From Selenomonas sp. (GTDB lineage Bacteria; Bacillota_C; Negativicutes; Selenomonadales; Selenomonadaceae), in assembly GCF_024693525.1 (NCBI RefSeq), contig NZ_JAILKR010000038.1, positions 1 through 19,175 on the forward strand: 19,175 nt of DNA, read 5' to 3'. This document shows, one piece after another, positions 6,690 through 12,972 of the stretch; position 1 is the stretch's first letter; each line of letters starts with the position of its first letter. The notes beneath the pieces were generated by a model. The model did not search any database, had not been told where the DNA came from, and worked only from the letters and a program-made list of their open reading frames with translations. A program made the translations under genes and the position numbers.

Positions 6690-7385
6690 TTACAGATATG
6701 ACTCAAAGCGTTCCATGTCCAGCACACGGATATGCTTTCCCTCGACCGCCAGGATTCCCTCCCGGTGCATCGCCGACAGTTCCCTCGACAGGGAAGGCCG
6801 CGTAGCCGCCAGATAAGCGGCCATATACTCACGGCTGATGGAAAGCTCCACGCTCCCATCCTGCCCCAAGTTCTGGAACAGGAAGCGGACGATTTTTTCC
6901 CGCAGGCTGCCACTGGCCAGGACTTTGATCTTGCCCTGCATGAAATAGGCCTTGCGGGCAAAAATACGCATGAGATTCTGCTGGACCATCAAGGCGCTTT
7001 TCGACATGACGCCACCGGCACCGAAGCGCAGCAAGTGGCTGGAAATCTCCAAAACCTTCGACTGGGTCACAGACTCTACATACATATCGTAGGGCTGCTC
7101 CAAAACATCGTAGACCTCGCCGAACATGTCCCCAGCTTCGTTGATTTCCGACAGGAAAATCTGCCGTCCGGAAAAGGTATCTTTTAGAATATGTACCTCG
7201 CCAGCCAGCAAAATGTAAATACAGCGGGGCATATCCCCATCGTGAAAGACGATATCCCCCTTACTGTATTCCCGGATGCGCACCTGGGAAGACTCAAGCA
7301 GCTCGCGAATCTCCACTTCCCCCATGCCGGCGCAAAGGGTGCATTTCTGCAGCACCGCAATCAGCTTCTCTTTATCCTGCCCCAT
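6690..7385 (-). CDS. Crp/Fnr family transcriptional regulator
   Basis: 231 aa. An N-terminal cyclic-nucleotide-binding-type beta barrel (about 20-120; core GDIVFHDGDMPRCIYILLAGEV at 43-64) is followed by a long dimerisation helix (about 125-155) and a C-terminal Crp-type helix-turn-helix at 184-210 (SREYMAAYLA then RPSLSRELSAM). Only three cysteines are present (C15, C18, C55), so an Fnr-type four-cysteine oxygen-sensing cluster is unlikely. The effector is unknown; a redox, nitrosative or small-molecule signal would suit an anaerobe. It starts 2 nt after the flavin-reductase stop, with GAGG inside the end of that gene, so the two are one operon. Its targets cannot be read from the sequence. 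Confidence 0.9.
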   Translation of the reverse strand: MGQDKEKLIAVLQKCTLCAGMGEVEIRELLESSQVRIREYSKGDIVFHDGDMPRCIYILLAGEVHILKDTFSGRQIFLSEINEAGDMFGEVYDVLEQPYDMYVESVTQSKVLEISSHLLRFGAGGVMSKSALMVQQNLMRIFARKAYFMQGKIKVLASGSLREKIVRFLFQNLGQDGSVELSISREYMAAYLAATRPSLSRELSAMHREGILAVEGKHIRVLDMERFESYL

Positions 7386-7387
7386 TC

Positions 7388-7891
7388 TTATTCCTCGATG
7401 AGAATCTTTTCAATCTCGACCACATACATCGTATGATAGTCGTTGTTGTTCCACTTTTCATCGCTGGCTTTGTCCAGGAAGCATTTCTGCTCCATCTCCT
7501 GTGCATAAAGCTTGCGGCAGAACATCGTTACCCGCGCTTCCTCGAAATAGGTCATGCCGTTCTCATGCTTGACCGTCAGCCCGGATTTTGCAATCTTGTC
7601 CTCATCCCGGCCCGAAACCGTACCGAAGTAACTCATCATCTTGCGGCGATCCTCTTGGAAGACAGACAGCGTAAAACCGTCGGCTTTATCCACAAACTGC
7701 TTCGTATAGCGGCTCGGACGAATGAAGACAAAGGCCACCGGTTTGCCCCAGAGGATGCCCATGCCGCCCCAGGAAGCCGTCATGGCATTGGATTTTCCGT
7801 CTGCTTCGCCAGTGACCAGCATCCATTCCTTGCCGATAACCTGAAATACATTTTCGTTAAACTCTTCGGGTTTGATTTCTTTTACTGCCAT
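7388..7891 (-). CDS. Flavin reductase-like (FMN-binding split barrel) protein
   Basis: 167 aa. The pattern is that of the flavin reductase-like domain: NAMTASWGGMGILWGKPVAFVFIRPSRYT (35-63) forms the FMN-binding core, followed by GFTLSVF and SGRDEDK (93-99). Proteins of this group bind FMN and act as flavin or ferric reductases or as redox carriers; the substrate is not evident. An AAGGAAG site precedes the ATG. It is cotranscribed with the downstream Crp/Fnr regulator, which hints that the regulator senses a redox condition. Its upstream region overlaps the DnaA-box cluster. Confidence 0.85.
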   Translation of the reverse strand: MAVKEIKPEEFNENVFQVIGKEWMLVTGEADGKSNAMTASWGGMGILWGKPVAFVFIRPSRYTKQFVDKADGFTLSVFQEDRRKMMSYFGTVSGRDEDKIAKSGLTVKHENGMTYFEEARVTMFCRKLYAQEMEQKCFLDKASDEKWNNNDYHTMYVVEIEKILIEE

Positions 7892-7921
7892 TTGCTATTC
7901 TTCCTTTCCTCGTCAAAGCCA

Positions 7922-8007
7922 TCATCCACATTTTTATACAAGAAATCCACAAAACATTGTAGTTATCCACAGTTCTGCCGTGGATATCCTCAACATTTTG
8001 TGGATAA
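7922..8007. promoter_or_regulatory. Cluster of DnaA-box-like sites
   Basis: Two perfect 9-mers TTATCCACA occur in opposite orientation (7963-7971 on plus, 7999-8007 on minus). Near matches lie at 7922-7930 (TCATCCACA, one mismatch), 7943-7951 (AAATCCACA, two) and 7979-7987 on minus (ATATCCACG, two). TATCCAC/GTGGATA (7964-7970 / 7980-7986) also forms a hairpin with a 9-nt loop. The cluster fills the gap between sufU and the flavin-reductase gene, so it lies over that gene's presumed promoter. No dnaA, dnaN or parAB is in the window, so a DnaA-titration or DnaA-regulated promoter site is likelier than the main origin. Confidence 0.6.
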
Positions 8008-8024
8008 GTTGTTCTTATTCGGTA

Positions 8025-8456
8025 TTATTTATCCGATTTCAAGGCATCATCCAGGGTATGCCATGCCAGTACCGCACATTTGACGCGGGCCGGCATATGA
8101 GCGACGTTTTTAAGCGCCAGGGCCTCATCCAGTTCCTCGAGCTCCTCTTCGTCGGTTATCTCTCCCTTGATCATGCTGATGAACTTCTGCGCCAAACCAC
8201 GGGCTTCCGCCACGGATTTGCCGCGAATCAGTTCGGCCATGATATCCGTGCTGGCCTGGGAAATCGCACAGCCAACGCCGGTGAATGCGGCCTCTTTGAC
8301 TACGCCGTCTTCCACATTGAGCTCCAGCGTGATTTCGTCGCCACAACTGGGGTTGTGCCCCTTCATCGTGCAGGTCGCACATGCCAGGTGGTGTTTGTGG
8401 TCCGGGTTGCGGCTGTGCTCCCCCAGTACCTCGGTATATACATCATCAAGCGCCAT
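8025..8456 (-). CDS. sufU: SUF system Fe-S assembly protein SufU
   Basis: 143 aa, NifU/IscU-like. In Firmicutes SufU takes sulfur from SufS and passes it to SufBCD, using a zinc site. The three conserved cysteines and the aspartate are C38 and D40 (SCGDEI), C63 (GVGCAIS) and C127 (RVKCAVLAW). Two more cysteines (C26, C29 in ACATC) sit in a His-rich stretch. The ATG at 8456 is chosen because MALDDVYTEVL matches the family start and GAGGTG lies upstream; a GTG at 8468 is possible but poorer. It overlaps the end of sufS by 11 bp and is the last gene of the operon. I see no classical terminator after it; the DnaA-box hairpins follow. Confidence 0.93.
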   Translation of the reverse strand: MALDDVYTEVLGEHSRNPDHKHHLACATCTMKGHNPSCGDEITLELNVEDGVVKEAAFTGVGCAISQASTDIMAELIRGKSVAEARGLAQKFISMIKGEITDEEELEELDEALALKNVAHMPARVKCAVLAWHTLDDALKSDK

Positions 8457-9681
8457 AGCCAAGAACACCTCTTACTTTCTTCAATGCGGCAATCCAACGG
8501 TCGATATCTTCCCGCGTATTATACAGGTAGAAGCTGGCGCGGCAGCTTGCATTCTGCTGGAGATACCGATGGAGGGGCTGGGCACAATGGTGACCAGCTC
8601 GGACGGCTACGCCGTCGTTGTCGAGAATCGTCGCCACATCGTGGGGATGTACATCCTTGATGTTGAAGGCAATGATCCCCGTCTTGTTGTCCAGCTTGCT
8701 GTCGCAGCCATAGAGTTCGATATAAGGCAGCTCCCGGAGCTGCGGCAGAGCATAGTCGACCAGGTCCTTTTCAATGGCCTCAATGCGGTCGAAGGTAATG
8801 CCCTCAAGGTAGTCAATAGCCGCCGTAAGGCCAGCTGCACCACCGACATTCTGGGTGCCAGCCTCGAACTTAGCCGGCAATTCGGCCCAAGTGGATTCCT
8901 GTTCCTGCACGTATTCAATCATATCACCACCGCGCAGGAAGGGTTCCATGGCATCGAGAATCCCGTACTTGCCATAGAGAACGCCGATGCCCATAGGCGA
9001 AAGCATCTTATGCCCCGAGAAGGCAAAGAAATCGCAGTCGAGGTCCTGAACATCCACCGCCATATGGGCCACACTCTGAGAGCCATCCACGATGCAGACC
9101 GCACCAACGCTGTGAGCCTTTTTGACAATCGACTTCACATCATTTTTGAGGCCCAGCACGTTGGAGACCTGGGTCACAGCGACAATCTTCGTACGCTCGG
9201 TGATCTTGGTCTCAATATCCTCCTCCGAGAGGTTGCCGTCTTCCTGCAGATAGATGTATTTGAGCACAGCGCCCTTGGTCTTGGCCACAAACTGCCAGGG
9301 AACCAAATTGCTGTGATGCTCGGAAATGCTGATGACGATTTCATCCCCAGCTTCCACATGCTGAAGGCCATAGCTGTATGCCACCAGGTTCAATGCCTCG
9401 GTGGCATTTTTCGTGAAGATGATCTCTTCCGGACGGCCCGCCTTGATGAACTGCGCCGTGCGTTTGCGGGCCGACTCATAGATATCCGTAGCCTTCACCG
9501 ACAGGGCATAGGCCCCACGATGGGGATTGGCATTACAACCGCCATAATAGCCGCAAATGGACTGAATCACCTGATGCGGCTTCTGGGTCGTTGCGCCATT
9601 ATCGAGATAGGCAATATGCTTGCCATCGATTTCTCCGTTCAACAGGGGGAAATCCTTGAGAAATTCCTGTGCATCAGCCAT
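8446..9681 (-). CDS. sufS: Cysteine desulfurase SufS
   Basis: 411 aa, a class V aminotransferase-fold PLP enzyme that removes sulfur from cysteine for Fe-S cluster building. The PLP lysine is K225 in FSGHKML; H123/H124 in SEHHSN stack in the active site; the persulfide-forming cysteine is C366 in RAGHHCAQP, with the group II (SufS-like) context. The start is ATG 9681, seven bases after GGGGAGG; a TTG two codons upstream is less likely. It overlaps sufD by 8 bp (ATGGCTGA), indicating coupled translation. Length is normal. Confidence 0.96.
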   Translation of the reverse strand: MADAQEFLKDFPLLNGEIDGKHIAYLDNGATTQKPHQVIQSICGYYGGCNANPHRGAYALSVKATDIYESARKRTAQFIKAGRPEEIIFTKNATEALNLVAYSYGLQHVEAGDEIVISISEHHSNLVPWQFVAKTKGAVLKYIYLQEDGNLSEEDIETKITERTKIVAVTQVSNVLGLKNDVKSIVKKAHSVGAVCIVDGSQSVAHMAVDVQDLDCDFFAFSGHKMLSPMGIGVLYGKYGILDAMEPFLRGGDMIEYVQEQESTWAELPAKFEAGTQNVGGAAGLTAAIDYLEGITFDRIEAIEKDLVDYALPQLRELPYIELYGCDSKLDNKTGIIAFNIKDVHPHDVATILDNDGVAVRAGHHCAQPLHRYLQQNASCRASFYLYNTREDIDRWIAALKKVRGVLGYGA

Positions 9682-10507
9682 TTGCAAGCCTCCCCATCAA
9701 CACCTTATCTATCTCCGCTTTGAGCCCCTCATCTTCAATGCGGTCCAAAACTGGATTGAAGGATGCCTCCACAATCAAGCGCTGGGCATCGGCCATATCG
9801 AGGCCACGGCTCATGAGATAGAACAGTTTGCCTTCGTCAATCTTGCCAACGCTTACGGCATGGTGGCCATCCACGTCATCCTCATGGGAGAGCATGACCG
9901 GAACGCTGCGGTTGCGAACCGTTGGCGAAAGCAGGACCACTTCCTCATTCTCGCGGCCCACAGATCCCTTGGCCCCTTCGAGGAAGTCCAAGGTGCCGCG
10001 GAATATCTTATCGCTAGTTCCTAACAGTGCACCGCGAACCTGCATGTTGGCATCGGTGCGGCGCCCCTTCTGGCGAATAACGTAGTTGAGGTCGATTTTG
10101 CTTTCGCCATCGCCGAAATAAAGCCCCCAAATATCACTGACGCTGTCATCGCCAGCCATATCCACCGTAAGCTCGGCCGCCGTATGACGGGCACCAGCCT
10201 CCACCGTAGTATAGCGAAATTTTGCCCCCTTGCCCACGTAAACTTTCACGCGGCTGGTAGCTGCCGTATCATCAGGCACCAGCTGCGCATTCACCAGATG
10301 CAGCTCACCACCGTCGGCGATATGTACCTGTACTTCCAGCTGGCCGCCCTCGCGGTTTACCAGGACAACTTCATCCTTCTGTCCGGCTTCCACGAGAATC
10401 TGTTGTTTCTTTACGTTATCACTGAGGTTTTCCGGAACCCGGGCTTCATTGACGCCCAGCCAGCGCCAGGTGCGCATCGGAATCTCAGAAAAAATTTTAT
10501 CATCCAT
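9674..10507 (-). CDS. sufD: SufD, Fe-S scaffold subunit (short form)
   Basis: 277 aa, a SufB/SufD-family beta-helix protein that pairs with SufB on the SufC ATPase dimer. The beta-helix runs from about 45 to 200, and the C-terminal SHEDDVDGHHAVSVGKID (207-224, with H215/H216 near the conserved SufD histidine) and YLMSRGLDMADAQRLIVEA match the family. It is much shorter than the roughly 420-440 aa of E. coli or B. subtilis SufD: most of the N-terminal helical region is missing. There is no sign of a frameshift. The start overlaps the sufB stop in TAATG. Confidence 0.92.
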   Translation of the reverse strand: MDDKIFSEIPMRTWRWLGVNEARVPENLSDNVKKQQILVEAGQKDEVVLVNREGGQLEVQVHIADGGELHLVNAQLVPDDTAATSRVKVYVGKGAKFRYTTVEAGARHTAAELTVDMAGDDSVSDIWGLYFGDGESKIDLNYVIRQKGRRTDANMQVRGALLGTSDKIFRGTLDFLEGAKGSVGRENEEVVLLSPTVRNRSVPVMLSHEDDVDGHHAVSVGKIDEGKLFYLMSRGLDMADAQRLIVEASFNPVLDRIEDEGLKAEIDKVLMGRLANG

Positions 10508-11916
10508 TAGCCGATAGTCCCTTCCAACTCGATATTTACCAGGTTATTCATCTCCAGAGCGTACTCTAACGGCAGCTCCTTGGCGATTGGCTCCACGAAA
10601 CCGCGGACAATCATAGCCCGGGCTTCTTCTTCATCGATGCCGCGGCTCGTGAGGTAGAAAATTGCCTCATCACTGATGCGGCCGATTTTTGCCTCATGGC
10701 CGATATCCGCCTCATCGCCCTCGATATCCATGACCGGCAGCGTATCGCTGCGGGAAAGGTTATCCAGCATCAGTGACTCACAGTTGACCGAACATTTAGC
10801 AAAGGGGGCGTTCTTCGTGACCTTGACCGCACTACGGTAAGTTGCCATGCCGCCAGCCTTCGAAATCGTACGGGTGTTGATATTAGCTGACGTATGGGGT
10901 GCGGCGTGGATGACGCTGGCACCGGTGTCGAGATTCTGCCCCTTCGAAGCAAAAGTAACGCCCGTGAATTCACAGCGGGCATTTTCCCCGTGCAGGACAC
11001 TGCATGGATAGAGACACGAAATATGGGAACCAAAGGAACCAGATACCCATTCGATGATGCCGTCTTTTTCCACCAAAGCACGCTTCGTATTGAGGTTCAT
11101 CATGTTGCGGGACCAGTTCTCAATGGTGGAATAACGAAGTCTTGCCCCGTCTTTGACGAAGAGTTCCACGCAGCCGGCATGAAGGTTCGTGACATTGTGT
11201 TTCGGAGCTGAGCAGCCTTCGATAAAGTGCAGGCTTGCCCCCGGCTCCACGATAATCAGCGTGTGCTCGAACTGGCCAGCACCAGCTGCATTGAGACGGA
11301 AATAGCTCTGCAGCGGCATCTCCACATGGACGCCAGCCGGCACATAGACGAAGGAGCCTCCCGACCAAACTGCACCGTGCAGGGCCGCAAATTTATGATC
11401 CTTAGGCGGGACCAGCGTCATGAAGTATTCTTTGACGATTTCTTCATGTTCGCGGACAGCCGTTTCCATATCGGTGTAGATGACGCCCTGCTTGACCATG
11501 TCTTCCTGAATGGAATGGTAAACGACCTCCGAATCGTACTGCGCACCGACACCGCCCAGCGACGTCTTTTCGGCTTCCGGGATGCCCAGGCGATCAAAGG
11601 TATCCTTGATATCCTCCGGCACCTCTTCCCAGCTGCCGGTCATCTTAGCGTCCGGCTGCACATAGGTGACAATGTCGTCCATATGCAGTTCCTCAAGGCT
11701 CGGCCCCCAAGTGGGCAGCTCCAGGGAATTATATACTTCCAAAGACTTCAAACGGAAATCCAGCATCCACTGGGGCTCATGCTTGCGCGTAGAAATGTCG
11801 CGGACAACGTCTTCCGTCAAGCCGCTGTGGGCTTTGTAAACGGAACGGTCTTCATCTTTGATGTCATAGAGCGTGCGCTCGATATCTTCAATATATGTTT
11901 TCTTCTTCTCTGTCAT
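10507..11916 (-). CDS. sufB: SufB, Fe-S cluster scaffold subunit
   Basis: 469 aa. SufB with SufC and SufD forms the scaffold on which nascent clusters are built in the cytoplasm. The beta-helix core includes SLGGVGAQYDSE (119-130) and ALHGAVWSGGSFVYVP (178-193). C379 in NCESLMLD and E408 in GHEAKIGRI are likely equivalents of the residues needed for cluster formation. The ATG at 11916 is chosen because GAGG lies 8 nt upstream and MTEKKKTYIEDI fits known SufB starts; the open frame runs 33 codons further into sufC without an equivalent site. The gap from the sufC stop is 10 nt. Confidence 0.96.
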   Translation of the reverse strand: MTEKKKTYIEDIERTLYDIKDEDRSVYKAHSGLTEDVVRDISTRKHEPQWMLDFRLKSLEVYNSLELPTWGPSLEELHMDDIVTYVQPDAKMTGSWEEVPEDIKDTFDRLGIPEAEKTSLGGVGAQYDSEVVYHSIQEDMVKQGVIYTDMETAVREHEEIVKEYFMTLVPPKDHKFAALHGAVWSGGSFVYVPAGVHVEMPLQSYFRLNAAGAGQFEHTLIIVEPGASLHFIEGCSAPKHNVTNLHAGCVELFVKDGARLRYSTIENWSRNMMNLNTKRALVEKDGIIEWVSGSFGSHISCLYPCSVLHGENARCEFTGVTFASKGQNLDTGASVIHAAPHTSANINTRTISKAGGMATYRSAVKVTKNAPFAKCSVNCESLMLDNLSRSDTLPVMDIEGDEADIGHEAKIGRISDEAIFYLTSRGIDEEEARAMIVRGFVEPIAKELPLEYALEMNNLVNIELEGTIG

Positions 11917-11926
11917 CAAAAACGCC

Positions 11927-12685
11927 TCACTTTGCCTCGTTCTGCGCGTCAAGGATATGGGTGAAACCACGGCTGTTGATATCCTCGATAAGTTCAGCAC
12001 CACCCTCTTCGACAATCTGGCCGTTCATCAGGACATGAACCTTATCCACTTTGAGTTTCTCAAGGATACGGGTATTATGCGTGATAATCAGGCAGCTGTT
12101 GTCTGCGTTGTGGAACTTGGCCACACCTTCCGATACAATCTGGACTGCATCCACATCGAGGCCAGAATCCGTCTCGTCCAGCAAGGCCAGTTTCGGCTGC
12201 AGCATCAAAAGCTGCAGAATCTCGTTGCGCTTTTTCTCACCGCCGGAAAAGCCGACGTTCATGTAACGCTGCGCGTATTCCGGTTTCATCTTGAGCTCCT
12301 GCATCTGAGCCTTGAGCTCCCTGCGGAAGGGAACAAGTTTTACCTTATCTCCCGTAATAGTCTGCTTCGCCGTGCGAATCATATTCTCCACCGTGATTCC
12401 CGGAATCTCCTCCGGCGTCTGGAAGGACAGGAAAAGCCCCTTACGGGCACGCTCAAAGGTCTTGAGGCCGCTCATATCCTCACCCTCGAACTCCATGGTT
12501 CCACTGGTTACCTGATATTTTGGATGTCCCATAATGATATTCATAAGGGTAGACTTCCCGGAGCCATTTGGCCCGAGGATAACATGTACTTCCCCTTTAT
12601 TAACGGAAAGATTCAATCCTTTAAGGATTTCTTTGTCCTCCACACCAGCATGGAGATCCTTGATTTCCAAAAGCTTCTCTGCCAT
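11927..12685 (-). CDS. sufC: SufC, ABC-type ATPase of Fe-S assembly
   Basis: 252 aa. A cytoplasmic ABC ATPase that drives conformational change in SufBD. Walker A is GPNGSGKST (38-46), the signature is FSGGEKKRNEI, Walker B runs into LALLDETDSGLD, and the switch histidine is in IITHNTRIL. This is the first gene of the operon; the order C-B-D-S-U is that of Firmicutes. AAGGAG lies upstream of the ATG. A promoter lies about 80 bp upstream. No SufR or IscR-type regulator gene is adjacent. Confidence 0.97.
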   Translation of the reverse strand: MAEKLLEIKDLHAGVEDKEILKGLNLSVNKGEVHVILGPNGSGKSTLMNIIMGHPKYQVTSGTMEFEGEDMSGLKTFERARKGLFLSFQTPEEIPGITVENMIRTAKQTITGDKVKLVPFRRELKAQMQELKMKPEYAQRYMNVGFSGGEKKRNEILQLLMLQPKLALLDETDSGLDVDAVQIVSEGVAKFHNADNSCLIITHNTRILEKLKVDKVHVLMNGQIVEEGGAELIEDINSRGFTHILDAQNEAK

Positions 12686-12761
12686 TATATAAACTCTCCT
12701 TTTAATGAAGCAAACTCAATTTACGTTAATCCTTAGTGTTTTACTCGGGATTGATGCTTTC

Positions 12762-12790
12762 ATTGTAGGTGGTTTCATGCGAAAAGTCAA
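12762..12790 (-). promoter_or_regulatory. Predicted sigma-70 promoter of the suf operon
   Basis: On the leftward strand TTGACT (12785-12790) and TACAAT (12762-12767) are separated by exactly 17 bp, giving a leader of about 70 nt before sufC. I see no obvious IscR- or Fur-type operator on it. Confidence 0.75.
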
Positions 12791-12893
12791 TAGCAAGCAT
12801 CACATACTATAAATAAAAAGCATAATTGATAACAGCTCTCAAATCATCCAGGAAAATGGACCCAATTTAAACGTTCAGAAGGAAATAGGGCCA

Positions 12894-12921
12894 TTGACAA
12901 GAATATATCTTATAGTATTAT
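12894..12921 (+). promoter_or_regulatory. Predicted sigma-70 promoter of the c-di-GMP pair
   Basis: A perfect TTGACA (12894-12899), 16-bp spacer and TATTAT (12916-12921), about 50 bp before the ATG. It is divergent from the suf promoter, with about 100 bp between them. AGGAG lies seven bases before the ATG at 12973. The leader is too short for a c-di-GMP riboswitch, and none is seen. Confidence 0.75.
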
Positions 12922-12972
12922 TAGATAAGTTTTGTTACCGATTTCAATATTCCAGGAAATAGGAGTGATATT

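Noticed and set aside
7922..8007. Chromosomal replication origin
   Set aside because: Boxes are present but there is no AT-rich unwinding stretch of note, nor dnaA, dnaN or par genes nearby.
8167..9723. 518-codon open frame on plus, antisense to sufS and sufU
   Set aside because: It is fully opposite two well-supported genes, has no ribosome binding site of note, and its translation has no recognisable domain. It is a shadow of high-GC third positions.
11227..12736. Long plus-strand open frames antisense to sufB and sufC
   Set aside because: Same reason: the opposite strand encodes clear SufB and SufC, with motifs and start sites.
12841..12972. c-di-GMP riboswitch before the phosphodiesterase gene
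   Set aside because: The leader after the promoter is about 45 nt and lacks the conserved riboswitch core.
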